A stretch of 64,000 nucleotides of DNA from Tubiluchus corallicola (Eukaryota; Priapulida; Priapulimorpha; Priapulimorphida; Tubiluchidae): NCBI GenBank assembly GCA_030141605.1, contig JAQGDQ010000114.1, positions 544,009 through 608,008 on the forward strand. The letters are read 5' to 3'. Position numbers and translations under genes: made by a program. Of the stretch, positions 1-21,137 are shown in pieces. How positions within the stretch are numbered: the stretch's first letter is position 1; each line of letters begins with the position of its first letter. The notes under the pieces were generated by a model. The model was not told where the DNA came from and did no database searches. It was given only the letters and a program-made list of their open reading frames with translations.

Positions 1-959
1 CCATGTATAAATAATTTTCTTGAAGCTGATTGGCAGCTTTTTCACTTTAAGTGCACTTGTCAAATGTCTTATTTAGAAACAATAAGCGGTATGCCAATCT
101 ATCATTACTTGACTGGTCCAAATCTGACATAACGGTTCTAGGAGTCTAAAACCCCTTTCAGACTTGCGATAATTCTCCACGTATACCAGTATGTCGATGT
201 ATCTGACAGTAAATCAAATGTTCTACTAATCCCTACTTATTTCTACTAATTAGATAACGACTGGAAACTATTTCTAGGCAGTTTCATCTGCTGTACTGCC
301 CCTGGCTCATTAATTAGTTAGCTAGAGAATGTGTGTGAATCCACACATAGTCAAGACATATTTGCTGATTCAGTGTCTCATTTTAGAAGAGCGTGTTTGA
401 TACTAAGAGAGATTCTGTTCCTGCCACAGTTATCTACATAAAGTAGACACCAGTTTAAGATAGTCGAGTCACGGCCAGAACGTACCAAACTGTCAAAAAT
501 CATTTGTATTACAAAATTCTCTGCATAATAGCTTATTAAACCACACCATTAGCAGGCCAAAGTTGTAATTTTAATGAATGGGCGGAGTAACTAGGAATTT
601 CAGTACTGATTTAGATCAATGCCAGTAACATGCCACACGTAAGGTTCAATGTCTGAACAGATCTGTACTCAAAATAAAAATTCTGGATGTGAACTTTGCT
701 AGCATGGTTTCATAAGCCTAAATTACGTATATTTGCTTAATTCAAGCAGAGGAGCCCCTCTAAATTTGTAAATTATCTTTTTAATAGCAATATTGCCTAG
801 ATATACTGCAAACTATCTTTTAGTGAGTTTACAGTTCAGCTTTTACCAAATTGACAATAGCATAAGTAATTAAACCAGGTGTCCTCTGGCAGCTGTACAA
901 AATTAAAGTTACCTACATTCTTGCACATGAGTTTGCATTTTGAGATAGAATTCAGACGA
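1..959. other. Region downstream of ALG2, no gene seen
   Basis: AT-rich sequence 3' of the ALG2 stop codon. I see no long open frame, no recognisable protein similarity and no clear repeat. It probably contains the ALG2 3' UTR, but no convincing AATAAA on the minus strand was found close to the stop. Confidence 0.4.
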
Positions 960-3900
960 TTATGAAACGTTTGTCACAATCAAATCAAGCTTAGTTGCAA
1001 AAGTTTCAAAAGAAAAACTACCGAGTACTCGTTCTTTGCCTTTTTTTCCCATCACCTTGGCTAAATTAGGGTTTCTCACAAAAGTTTCCATTGCTGAAGA
1101 AAATGCTTCGGGCTTTTGCTCAACGAGAAAGCCTGTTTGACCATCGATGATTGTTTCAAGTGGACCACCAGAGTTGACAGCAATTACTGGACATTCACAA
1201 TACATTGCTTCTACTGGTACTATGCCAAAGTGCTCGCCAACTGGCGTGTACAATAAACAGGTGCAGCTTTGCAGTAAACTAACTTTTTTAACATCACTTA
1301 TAGATCGAAGGAACGTTATGTGGTCGCCAAGTTGATGTTTTGCAGCCATCACACACAGCTCTTCATAATGTTCTTTATTTTCGGTGACTCTTTCATCATA
1401 TCCGCCAGCCACAAGAAGGTGAACATTCCTCCACTCATTTTGAGTAAGTGCATTTTTTAGTTTTCCTGTCAAATCCAAGAGAAAGTGAATAAGTTTCTGA
1501 ATATGCCAGTTTTTTATTTATTTTTTCTCAAACTGTACAAATTAACAAATTTTTGTTTTGGTTCAGGAAGATTTGAAAAACAATCCAAATTCCAAAATAG
1601 TTGTGTTAATTTGTTAATGCTTATTGATAAGAAAAATGTAATGCTAAATTCTTTTTGCCCAAGCTACTTGCTTATTTGGAGCAACATAATAAATGCTTAC
1701 CCAATGCTTTTATAGCAATTCCAACATTTTTCTTTCTCTCATATCTATTAATTGATAGGAAAATGTACTCCCTCTTTGTTGACAGAATTACTTCATCTTT
1801 GTTCTGTGATTTAGCATCGAAATTTGATGTAATTATTGATGGATACAGCACTAATGGCTCAACATGTGATAGCGTGGTAAATGTTTCTTTGAAGACACCA
1901 GCTTAAAAATAAAAAGAACATCATAGGCCTACATACTTATATTTTGTAACAATACATAATTATGTTTGGTAACAATTAATAAAAATTACACATACTCAAG
2001 ATCAGTAAATGCTACCACAAATATAGATTTAAGCTACTTGATAGTTCAAATGGTGTGAAAAAATATGTAGCGTACAATAATTTTGAAAAACGCAGGGGCA
2101 CCAGCAAATAGATGGGATGCAATAGACAGCACTTAATAAAACCAGTTGCATTTTAGAACCATTTAGCCAAGGTCCAGAATTACCCCCTTAGACTATATTG
2201 TTAGAAAATGCAGTTGTTAAAACCAGTGCGCGAAAAAGCAACAGCAAAAACAAAAAATAAAATGTATTTTTGGCAGCTTGCCTACATTTCAAGAGGCACA
2301 GTTGAAATTTAAATCCTGTTTCATAGATTCATCTCTTTTTAGTTCAATTCACACCGAAAGTTAAAGGCAATTGTTTCGTCATAATCACTCTGCATGTACA
2401 GCTGCTAAATTCACCTTAGTCTGTCAAATAAACTTGAATCACTGATGTACACTTGAATGTGAGTGAGCTGGCTGCCCCATATTTAATTGTCTGTGTAAGC
2501 CTATAAGCAAAGTTTTTGTATGTATTGCGTTAAATTATGTCAGACAAATGGAAACGTACGAAGTAATTAGATGCACGGGCAAAATTAGAGTTCTAAGATA
2601 AATTTAAAAGGCTGCAACCCTTTAGCCATTGGGAAGTGGCTGAGACCTAGGTTGCTTTGGTTACATGTAGGTAAAATTGACAGACAGTTAATAAGTATGT
2701 TTTTGCAGAACTGGTGTTACATTATTTTGAGGCAAATAAATCTGTAAAAAAACAGAATGTTTTCAGTTAGAAACAGATAAGTCATAAGTCATTTATTTCA
2801 CATTACACATTTACAATAGTTTCATGTACAATATGTAGTGAAAGGGCCTACAATGAACGTAATACAAATGAGTTTTTATTGTTTCTGCACAAGAAAAGCC
2901 TCACACACTGTTCACCTATATACAAATGTAAATGTGTTGCGGGCAATCAAAAAGCAGGGCTTGTTAGATCCACACTGCGAAAGAAAAAAAGTAATGAAAA
3001 CAATCTGAAAATTTGAAGTGAATCGTATGATAAAGAAAATATTTAGTGCTTCAGAATGGAATGATGTAATGAATGAAGCTCATATATGAGATGATATAAA
3101 AGATAGAAAGACTGTTATTTGTTAATAGTATGCAAATTAAGATAACTTGATTAAGATACCACCACTGTTTTGCCACCACTGTGAGGATAGATACTAATAG
3201 CAGTTTTGATTACTCACTGGTACTTACTAAAAATTTGATTTTTTAGCATTTTTTAAAATCTAGTAATAGATCTGCTATTTTTTGCGGATTGACAAATCTC
3301 ATTCCAGACTTTTGGTCCTTGAAATATTATGAAATGTTTAGCTATGTTGGTTCTACAGAAAGGCACAATGTATTGATTATATCTTGTATTATGTCTCTTA
3401 GATGCCAATTTGACAGGAATTGCAAAAAACTTAGGAAATAGTCTATTATTGCATTTATACATAAACACTGCAATATTCAATTTAATTAAATCATGTAATT
3501 GCATCTAGATTTCTGCAAAGGTTAAAAAATCCTAAACATGTTCCTCTGATTCTTTTGGCATAGAAAAACTTAAAACAAAGATAAACAAACAAACATAATA
3601 GACAGACTAGAAAAAGACCCACAGAATATTTTGTTCCTTAAATAAAATTATAATTAGTAATGTATGAACATTCCTAGGTTACCAGATTGGAATTTATACA
3701 TGCCTTAACACCCAGACCAATATATTATATAAAAAAGCAGAGACATAAGTTAAAAACATTAAGCAAGAATTTTAATGGGTTGTGAGGAAAACAAAAGTAA
3801 AATCATTTGAAAATTATTTAAAACAAGCTCAAAAAAGAAATTCTGTGAAAGTGAAGTGATTTGAAAATATTTATATAATACATGCAAAAGAGAAATATTA

Positions 3901-6686
3901 TTATTATTTAATCGTTACATTTCGCTTGTTTTCATCAAGAGAATGTGAGAAGAGAAACTATAATTACTCATAAAGTTACTACTAAGAACTGTATGAAGGT
4001 AGTAAAAATCTATTTTTATCGCGAAAACTAACTAAATACGGGACATTTGGGTGTCCCTGAAAGGTTAGTACGGGACAGGGGACAAAATGATCAAATATGA
4101 GATATATTCCATATATAAAGACGTCTGGTAACCCTACACATTCTACATAATGTTTGTTTACATTTTTAGTCATTAAATTTTGGTAATGGTAATAGGCTGA
4201 CAATTATACATATTTATATACTAAGGCATCTTATAAGACTACATACATGTATAACAGTATGAGCTAAATTTATAGACAGCATTACACAGTTTTCCAAGTG
4301 AGAATTTCTTGAAATAGAATGTAGACTAACTCACAGTTGTTTGACCTAGCGGCAATAACAAAAAGGAATTACTCTAGTCAAGTAGCCAAGTTCTCCTCTT
4401 TCCAAAGAGTATAACACTCCCTCTAATATCTCCATGAAGTGATTAACGAATGTTTGTGGTGTTCAGTCAAGTTCAGAAAAAACAGACAAAACGCCTATTT
4501 TTTGGCAGTTTTTACCACTCCCTTTCTCCAAGAATCTGAATCAAAATGCATGTTTCTTGCTCCTTACCCACCTGACAGCTTCATGGAAAAAAGTAAAGTA
4601 GTGTTTGCGCAATAGGCTGATACTGCTATGACAGACAAAAAACAAACAAATAAACATGTCAAATCATAACTTCCTTAGCAGTGGTAAAAATATGTAAATT
4701 ATCCCCCACCGTAACCAAACCTAAAGCTCCTATTTTACAAGTGTGCCATTGTTTTTCCTATTTTTTCCATTTATGCCCTTTTTCCTGTGCCAGTTTTGCA
4801 TGTGCCATTTTTACCATGCATCAGTGTGTGTAAGCATAATACCATATTAATTATGGTGAAACACTTACATAATCTACTTTGCTAATACACGCGCCTGCAA
4901 TACGCTGTCGCATAAGAAAACTGCCGTTTACCAAGACTACTTATTGCTGGTCCTGTGGTAGTTTTATTAAGGAGCAACTACTGTATACAGTAAACTTTGT
5001 TATAATGCCAGGTCTGGGACACCACAAAATATGGCGTTGTAGCAGGATTGGTGGTAACGTGAGATTCATCAAACATTAAACCCATTCTACTGTGCAACCT
5101 CGATTTTGTTTCCTAGTCAATTTTAATATGTGATATGTCAATACAAGTGTTTTACTGCATTAACAGTGTAGTTCTACAGCAGTACCTTGCAAAACTTTCA
5201 CCTAATACAGCGTGGAGAAGTAAAATTGTGAAATACTGGTTATAAGAGAAATATGCACCAATGCAGCCCATGCTCCCAACGTAACATTACTGGACAATTA
5301 AAACTATGAATAGCTGCTGCACATAATTTGACCTTGAGTCGAAGCAGTACAGCTTTAACAGCCTTCAAGTTTAAATCAGTAATATCAATTCAGTGACGAG
5401 CCTTAGCTACGCAACTTTTGTAAGTAAAAAAATGGATGCTCCTTGCTCAAAACCTCAACATTCACTTTCATACAATCACTTGGTACGAAACCTAAATTAT
5501 GTGTGAAGTCTTAATTTAAACACCTTTTTATGTTCAAAGATCATTGTTTTTATAATACAAAAGATGGCTGCTTTTCAGCAGGAATTCATTGTACTTTACC
5601 TTGCTGGCATTATAACGGGGTAGATTTATTATGTAAAATGGACTTTTGCCACAGCAGGTATGTTGGCGAATGGCACTAGGCGAAGTTGGCAGTGTTCGCT
5701 ATATTTGATACATATGAAAATCCGAACAAGCCAAAAGTTGACATTATATCGAGGCTGACATAATTAGGGGCGGTATAATGAGGTTTGACTGCATTATAGA
5801 ACAACATTTATTTACCACGATATTGTTGAACAGTACATACAATCAAACTTCATTAAAACGCCTTCCTTTATAATGCCAACCTCAATTAATTCTCAAATTT
5901 CTTTAACAAAATGAAATATCTAAATTGCATAGACATGTATGTCTTAATGCACCTTGTTATAATGCGAGACTTGCTATAAAGCCAACTTTAATGCAGACCA
6001 ATAGTAGGCGGTGTAAAGAGGTTTATATGTGTCAAATATAAGAAACAACTGATTTGTCAGATAATTATCTCTAGGATAAATTATTATTAGGTAATACTAA
6101 TAGTTTTGGCAAACTAAACTAAATATTTGCAGCTGCAAAATGACTTACAAGTCCAAAAAATTATTATAGTGACTTGAAGCAACTCACCAGTGAATTTACT
6201 GTTTACTAACACACGATCAGCTAGTCCAGTAGAAACTTCCTCTAGCCAATCGAATGGCATTCTGTAAAGCTTCTTTATGTAACTTTGCCTTTTTGTCAAC
6301 AACTGGTCAGGAAAGTGACAGTAGAATATAACTTTCGCATTTGTTAATAATTTTAGCAGTGGAATGCACACAGATATTTGATCAGCAAAGATGACATCGA
6401 ATTCACAAGGTTTACACAGCACCAGATATAATGTTGCATATATCATACGCAGGTAAGCAAACAGTGCATGCAGAATTCCAAATAAACTTCGTGGCAACCA
6501 GTCTCCAGCTGTGGTAACAGTAAGGCAGCCATTAATGGTTTCTTTAAAACAGTGCGAGGAGTCGTGATGAGCCGTAACACAGTGAACTCCATGGCCTTTT
6601 GACTTTAGAGCCACTGCAGCGTCCACAACCAATCGTTCTGCACCACCTATTCCTAAGTCAGGATGAAGGAATGCGATGTTTACCAT
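960..6686 (-). CDS. ALG2: ALG2, alpha-1,3/1,6-mannosyltransferase, complete, 3 exons
   Basis: Adds the second and third mannoses to the dolichol-linked oligosaccharide on the cytosolic face of the ER in N-glycosylation. Exons (minus strand): 6686-6188, 1901-1701, 1465-960; all GT-AG with matching phases, giving 401 residues, close to the roughly 416 of human ALG2. The N-terminus carries the family motif [13 protein letters not shown]. Exon 1 also has GDWLPRSL and [13 protein letters not shown]. Exon 2 encodes [13 protein letters not shown] and INRYERKKN. Exon 3 has VAGGYDERV and the GT4 motif EHFGIVPVE, whose E-x7-E glutamates are near residues 311 and 319, followed by [12 protein letters not shown]. 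The start is the first ATG, placed directly before the conserved motif. Intron 1 is 4.3 kb and full of transposon remnants; intron 2 is 235 bp. Identity is very secure; the splice sites are inferred. Confidence 0.95.
1902..3239. other. ALG2 intron 1, distal part, nothing recognised
   Basis: AT-rich intron sequence between ALG2 exon 2 and the LINE fragment. No coding potential or ordered repeat was recognised. Confidence 0.4.
3220..3510 (-). mobile_element. 3' fragment of a non-LTR retrotransposon (LINE) ORF
   Basis: A minus-strand open frame of 83 codons reads like the C-terminal tail of CR1/L2/Jockey-type reverse transcriptases. It starts [20 protein letters not shown], then has a basic [15 protein letters not shown] block and [10 protein letters not shown]. 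The frame stops after ITRF, and a few similar codons follow before the next stop. Only the element end remains, so it is a dead 5'-truncated copy inside ALG2 intron 1. Family assignment is by pattern recognition only. Confidence 0.6.
3511..4987. other. ALG2 intron 1, middle part
   Basis: AT-rich intron with several short frames on both strands that lack recognisable similarity. No gene is supported. Confidence 0.35.
4988..5791. mobile_element. Pogo/Tigger-like DNA transposon remnant (about 0.8 kb)
   Basis: The left end at 4988 reads CAGTAAACTTTGTTATAATG and the right end, on the opposite strand from 5791, reads CAGTCAAACCTCATTATACC. These are imperfect inverted repeats of the CAGTCAAACCT/TTATAATGCC kind typical of pogo/Tigger elements. 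The left end is preceded by TA, the expected target site; the right is followed by CA, so one duplicate may have mutated. No transposase frame survives. It lies in ALG2 intron 1. Confidence 0.5.
5840..6029. mobile_element. Short MITE-like relative of the preceding pogo-like element
   Basis: About 190 bp. The left end, after TA, reads CAATCAAACTTCATTAAAAC and the right end reads GGCGGTGTAAAGAGGTTTA, roughly its inverted counterpart. Internal TATAATGCCAAC and TATAATGCGAGAC units repeat the terminal motif. It is probably a deletion derivative of the family seen at 4988-5791. Confidence 0.4.
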
Positions 6687-7369
6687 GTCCTATTATAATA
6701 ACACGGTATTTTCACTTTCAAAGTTTTTGTCGCGGCGATTATATGCAAGCAGGGGGCACTACATTTGTAATACCCTAATACTAGACAAATGGTAATAATC
6801 ACTGTTATTAATTTTAATATTTTGGAGTCATTAAGTGTACAACATACAGGAAGTTATGAACCTTAACACGGGCGCAGACATGCTTATGCAAAACGCCAGT
6901 CGCGCCCGCGAAATATCATCATCGAAAGTGAACTGGCAAATTGGACAAACCACAGATACGTGTCATTCAAAGTAACACGAAATTCAGTGAATATAAATTA
7001 ACCCTGCTGTGTCAAGGGACAACCTTTAGTGCATAAACTATGCATGTAGAATTCAAGTGTGCTGTAAAACTACAATTGTAATACCAGCTACTGCATAATT
7101 ATTGTCGCAGTCATTAAAATTTAACTTTCATTAGTAACATTGTTGTTTGGTATTTGTGAAAATAACCTGTAATGTAAAGGGGCCTGTTTCGCTATGTACT
7201 GTTTTCGTTTATATAAAATTTTATGTTTTCAGCCCTGATCACACTCTGATTGGCTCTGAAATTGACAGCATGCATCCAATTGGTAAACCTTTTTTGGTTA
7301 CTTTTCCAAAGTAATATTACTATTATACATTCTGTATATATAATTACATATATATATGTATATATATAG

Positions 7370-7371
<2 letters not shown>
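6687..7371. other. Upstream region of ALG2
   Basis: Presumed promoter side of ALG2. There is a locally CpG-richer patch at about 6860-6960 containing GCGCCCGCG, which stands out in AT-rich surroundings and could be the core promoter area. No TATA box at a convincing spacing was seen. Confidence 0.3.
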
Positions 7372-7465
<94 letters not shown>

Positions 7466-7480
7466 AGTGCGTGTGTGTGT
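7372..7480. repeat. (GT)n microsatellite, about 109 bp
   Basis: An essentially perfect GT dinucleotide tract, with an interrupted GCGTGAGTGCGTG end. It is preceded by a short TATATA-rich stretch. Confidence 0.98.
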
Positions 7481-7659
7481 CAATAAAATTCTACTATTAT
7501 TTATGAAACATTTAATAAGTTTTTGCATCTCCTGGGAAAGAAATGCAAAAAATGATACCACCAGCTATCTAATTTGAATCGTATCTCGGAGACAAAAATG
7601 TATATTCATTTTTTATATATGTAATAACTGAACAAGAAATTAGGAAATTAACTGGGAGC

Positions 7660-8878
7660 TTAAATGAAAATAAATCACCGGTGTATCAATATGCTAATAC
7701 AAAGATTCTGTTAACATCTTAACACCTGTTCTAACATTGTTTTTAATAAACCTATTTCAGATGGCACCTTCCCTGATATATTAAAAATAACTAAAGTTAC
7801 TCCTGTATATAAAAATGGTCTCACATTTAATCCTAATTATCAATCTTTCACCCTCTTATCACCTATTTCCAAAATATTTGAAAAACTCCTATATTCACGG
7901 CTTGATAAATTTCTTAATAAGCACAAATAAGCACAATATATTAAACACAAATCAATTTGGATTTACGAATAGTTATTCTAGGTCTTTAGCAATCAAATTG
8001 TGTAATAGTATAAGATACGGCCTAGATCAAAAACCACATATTTGTGGCATATTTTTAGACCTTTCTAAGAATTCTGTACCGCATTGTACAGTATATTGAT
8101 TCATAAATTGGAACATTATGGTATTAGAGGTAATGCACTGAAGTTTTTTAAGTCCTATTTAGATTCTCGAAGCCATTACACCACAGTTGCAGATGTGGAA
8201 TCTAAACTCTCTAAGATTACGTGTAGTGTCCCACAATGATCTATTCTCGGACCTCTCCTTGTTATCTGCATCAATGACTAGCTTCAAATTTTAATGCCAG
8301 AATATTTGCTGATGACATCAATTTATATAAGGCCATAAAAACATTAAAACTGTAGGACAAATGTAGTCAAGCATACGGATACAAAAATTGACAAATGGAT
8401 GAAGGCCAATTTATTATCTGTTAATTATAATAAAACCAAGTTTATGATTATTACCTTGCGAAATACAAATATAAAAAATTTTAAATTAAATAATATATCC
8501 TGTATATTGACCACACAGATCAAATTAGATATTTAGGAATATTCAAACCTTGTAATAGTGATAACAATTCATAGCGATAACAAACTTTCCTGGAAGGCGC
8601 ACCCCTACCTCCTATAATTATGCCACTCTTAAACTTAATAAAATCATCAGAATTATAATCTAAAATTCGCCATTACGTTGACATCGACACACGTGAACTT
8701 GTTTATTATGCACTTGTATACCTCAGATTATGTGCATCATTATAATATACGAAAGTGCAAAAAAGGTGCGCTGTTTGTACGACAATTTGCTGCTACTACA
8801 GGTCAGCGCTCATTGAAATTCCTAGGCTTAACACTGGAATTCTTTAGCTTTATCTTTTACTTCCAGCTCTCTGAATAA
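7660..8878 (+). mobile_element. Decayed LINE reverse transcriptase
   Basis: Conceptual translation with several frame changes and stops follows the order of a CR1/L2/Jockey-type reverse transcriptase. It has DGTFPDILKITKVTPVYKNG, then LLSPISKIFEKLLYSRLDKF, then CGIFLDLSK, then HYGIRGNALKFFKSYL, then a broken GVPQGSILGPLL-like stretch at about 8230-8265. It ends with RQFAATTGQRSLKFLGLTL near 8770-8835. The FADD catalytic region is badly damaged. It is a pseudogene copy with no intact ORF; clade is uncertain. Confidence 0.7.
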
Positions 8879-9048
8879 TTTACAAAGAATATATAAAAAA
8901 CAGCTATTTGATACGTACAATTTGTAGTTAATAAAAGAAGAAAAAGTCTATAACCAAAAATTATTGCAATTCGATTTTTAATTTCAGTTCTCACAAAACT
9001 ATGTCTTAATAAAACTTATATTGTACAATATTTTTTCGCTGTCACTCT

Positions 9049-9173
<125 letters not shown>

Positions 9174-9257
9174 TTGCCCGACTTTTGCCCTAAATGCCAC
9201 GCGCCAGGTAAGGCAAAAGCAGGCACTATTTTTAAAGTCTTTGGTATAGCCCGGTAA

Positions 9258-9859
9258 GTTCTGTGCGCAATGAGATAGAATTCACGGCGGATTTTTAAGC
9301 TTTATTCCTGAAGAGTGTTTTCTATCATTTAGGCCAACTAGTCCCGATCGATGTATAATGCCAGATTTTGTGGAATCTTACTAGGACACGACATTGTATA
9401 CTTATCGATAACACACACTTCCAAACGCATATCTCATACCTTTTTAATACAGCAATATGTCAGAGGCAAATTGTTTACATAAAATACTAAATTAAACCTT
9501 TTCTGAACTATTGGAACTAGTTTTAAGACCTGTCACTCTTAACCTAGTTTAAATACACTCCCGATAACTTAAAACTATGTTTGAATTACCGGGGGTGTAA
9601 TGAATGGGGGTATATTTAAACCGGTACACCGGCAAGTTGTTATTGCAACATGAGAGGTAATAGTTCTGGTAGTGGTATTAGCAGCGAGTGGTGGTGGCGG
9701 CGGCAGCAGCAGCAGTAGTAGCAGCCGATCTGACTAAACAAAGTTATGGTAATAATCACCAAAACATGCACCAGATATAGCCCTACAACTTATAAAACAA
9801 GTACTTTCAAAGAACCTGCATCTTTAACTCATTAAGCCTGAAAAAGGGTGATTTGCAAC
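9258..9859. other. Spacer with a small triplet-repeat patch
   Basis: No gene seen. A trinucleotide-rich patch at about 9688-9724 (GGTGGCGGCGGCAGCAGCAG and TAG units) is the only notable feature. Confidence 0.4.
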
Positions 9860-10201
9860 TAGAACATCAAAAACAAACCGCTAAGCAAGTTTAGCGTCTA
9901 GAAATTCTTTGGGTAATGAAATTAATTGCAGTGGTGAGCGGGTAACAGATTCAAATCAAAAGCGCTACGCTAGCTGTTTACAAACAGAACGCTACTTAAC
10001 ATGATTAGGACGTTTGGGCACATACAAATGTCTTATTTTAAGTACGTGAAGGAAAAATATTGAGTCAATTATGTGGAGTTAGTTGAGTCAATTACCGATA
10101 GTTTTTACGTAATTTGAATCGAAGCGGCCCGTTCCAGCCGTTTTTGACTTAATTAAGCGATTGAGTCTATTAACCGTGAGTCTATTAAGCGGCAATTACT
10201 G
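9860..10201 (-). mobile_element. Truncated pogo-like DNA transposon, copy A (inverted)
   Basis: Reverse complement of the 5' half of the family seen at 35230 and 41023. The terminus, read on the minus strand from 10201, is CAGTAATTGCCGCTTAATAG followed by ACTCACGGTTAATAGACTC. The body shares with copy C the stretch around TTTGGGTAATGAAATTAAT and GGTAACAGATTC. The far inverted repeat is missing, so the copy is truncated near 9860. It lies upstream of the MMP gene. Confidence 0.65.
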
Positions 10202-10730
10202 CATCACTGATCTTCTGCAAGCAAACCCTGTACCGCGAGAAGCACAACTCGCAAATTGCCTTTTGTCACGCACAGCTGATGTTATATTGTGAAAATGACA
10301 AAGCGGCTTGGGAAATACCTGTAGTCATCGATGACTCAGCTTCTTCTCGTATTTGCGTTCTGTCCTGATTAGTTTAAAGTTTACCTGTGCTGTGACGTCA
10401 TTATTACCGGCCCCTCCTACAAACGACTTACATCCGCTACGGAAAATGCGAAAATGATTATTTTTCGCCTCCAGCGCTGAAGATCTGCTTAGAAGGACAC
10501 TACGCCTGGGACTGGAAGAAAGAAGCAATCGCGCGTTGAAATATTTGTTCTCTACGTTGACTGAAAGTTAAAAACAGGTTATATAGGATAAAATTAACAT
10601 CAAGGTGGAAGAGCGAGCCTGGTAGGACGTGAAACAAAGCTACGTCAGTTACGAAAGTATAATTAAGATATTTAGCGATAATTAATAATTGAGATTTTGG
10701 ACAACGTTGGCGCTAACTGAGCAGCAGATT
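10202..10730. other. Upstream region of the MMP gene
   Basis: Presumed promoter and 5' UTR. Richer in CpG than the surroundings, with motifs such as TGACGTCA at about 10394-10401 (CRE/ATF-like palindrome) and a second CGTCAG at about 10640. Function is not shown by sequence alone. Confidence 0.3.
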
Positions 10731-18939
<8,209 letters not shown>

Positions 18940-19523
18940 AAACTGTAAAGTTTAATAATCAAAATAACTAGTTTTATACCTTAATGTAAGTGTTTTGTTA
19001 ATATTCTGTGGGATAAATGCAATAATGAATTAATGATATTAATTTATGCAGTTTGCTTAATATAAATAGGTTTTAGAAAGGATTCAAACATGCATTAGAA
19101 AGCATATACAGTATAAAAGCAAAAGCTGTGACCCATAAAAGTAATTTAAACTTGAATTATAATCTTTATCATGACAATATATATAGAATTTGTAAAACAA
19201 ACTGAATATAATTTTGTGCACTCCTCAGAAATTTCAAATACGCAATTTAAAACTTCTCTGTCTGCATGATTACACAAACTTAAATTGATGTTATTTTTTA
19301 AGATTGACTGATTAAGTTACGTAGTTGTTACAGTTTCTGTCACTGAAATGCCATTACGCATTGATCATAATTATGTTGTAGTTATTATACGAGCTAATGG
19401 AATCTCATGTGTTGATTATAATTCGTTGTTGCACTGTAAATAAGTGACTTGTAAATAATTATTAAAGTTTTTAAGTATTTGAATTTTATATTTTTGTGTT
19501 TAACCTAAGTTTAGTTTACGGTA
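18940..19523 (+). other. Probable 3' UTR of the MMP gene
   Basis: AT-rich non-coding sequence after the MMP stop. An ATTAAA at 19461-19466, about 520 nt past the stop, is a candidate poly(A) signal. No other feature seen. Confidence 0.35.
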
Positions 19524-20466
19524 TAGGGGTGAGCATTCTCTATCAGAAAGTGAATACGAACCGAATCGAATTTTTGACTTTTGAACACAATTAAAACCGA
19601 ATTTAAAGATTTTAAATCTGAATTGAATTCAAATTCGGTTTAAAGATTTTCCAGTAAATTATCGAATCATCAATAAAAGACATTCTTTAAGACCATGTAC
19701 ATTGCCTTTTGAGTTAATCCTGGAATAAATTGTGCACAGAAATCGCAGCTAAATTGTGCTGATTGCATGCTATGACAAATGCTTTAATGATATAGAGTAT
19801 AACTGTGCAGTAGAATGGTGAGTTATTTGAAGCCATAATTTTAGGTTTGAGTCAAATTCGAATTAAAAAACTCATTCTAATCGAATTCGAACATTCAATG
19901 CTCACTCTTATTTATCACATAAACATTGGAATTCAATAACAGTGCCATCAGTTACTTTTGCCTTCTTGAGTTGAGAACATCCAAAACTGGACTGGAAAAT
20001 CTGCACAATTAAGCGAGTCAGTAAATGAAAGACTGACTAACTGATGCATGCTCATTGATCAACTCCATCTTTTCATGATTTTCTGGTTCAGTTGATCAAG
20101 CTTTTTTTTCAGTTTACTTATTGAAAAGACAATTTAAGAAAAGAATGTTCGACAAAAAGTTTGATTAAATGCAAAGAAACTAATTATGTTAAAAACAGCC
20201 TCACAAAGATCATGTGTATTACTTAGTTTTGTTCTCCAGGAAAAATACCAATGGTTTGTTTAAAAATTGTGCACAGAAGCCGCAGCAAAACTGTTCTGAT
20301 TGTATTATGTAGTTTTAAATTCAATGTTATTATGATAAAGAACAAACGAAATTGCTAAATTATTCGAATCCATAATTTTATGTTCGAATCATATTCAAAC
20401 TGGAAAAACTTAGTTGAATCGAATTTGAGCATTCAATCTGGATTCGAATGTTCGGTGCTCACTCTA
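19520..20466. mobile_element. hAT-like elements with ATTCGAAT-rich ends, candidate
   Basis: Starts TAGGGGTGAGCATTC at about 19524. The complementary ends GAACATTCAATGCTCACTCT at about 19890-19909 and TTCGGTGCTCACTCTA at about 20451-20466 suggest one element with an internal copy, or two adjacent copies. Subterminal CGAATTCGAA-like words recur (19555-19645, 19855-19890, 20365-20445), a layout often seen in hAT elements. The internal words TGTGCACAGAA and GCAGC(T/A)AAA recur about 540 bp apart (19731 and 20270), supporting two related copies. No 8-bp target duplication found. Confidence 0.4.
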
Positions 20467-21016
20467 TCTCTTGTTCAAAACCAAAGGGTAGATTTTTCTC
20501 AGCATTGGTTGAACCTGTGTTTTTGTATAATGCTGAGCTGTAGATAATAAAAGTTAAACAGCGAAAGAAAATTGACACTTTTCAAAGACGTCCCAATAGG
20601 AACTTGTTAGATATTAAATGGCCTGCAGAATATCTGCATGATGTGGTGAAGAAAAACCCTTAGAGTAAACAAATACAAGTAACAAGACTGAATTGGATTG
20701 CTCATGCACTAAGACTATTTCAAGGGTCTCCTCTTCATATAACATGATGCAAAACTTTTGCAATGACAAAAAAGACGAGAGGGTGCATGTCAACTACTGA
20801 TGTATATAGATATACTGCAAAAAAATTTAGCAAATCAAATTTAGATTTGAGGGACTGTAGACGGTGGTGGTAGACAGGAACGTGTGGCATCAACAGAATG
20901 GACGTCTTTAGAACTTAGAAGCGCCTAGATGACGATGACGGTCACCCTTACTGGTTGAAGTCTGAGCTTGTAATGTTTTCTTCTCTATAGTTATTATAGT
21001 TGATTATAATATAATT
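20467..21016. other. Spacer, nothing recognised
   Basis: AT-rich intergenic sequence between hAT-like ends and the triplet repeat. No gene seen. Confidence 0.35.

Positions 21017-21137
<121 letters not shown>

Noticed and set aside
7298-7561. Minus-strand frame rich in histidine-threonine
   Set aside because: Produced entirely by the GT microsatellite read on the other strand. The same applies to the serine-leucine frame at 9021-9257, the isoleucine-threonine frame at 20948-21181 and the serine tract at 11236-11424.
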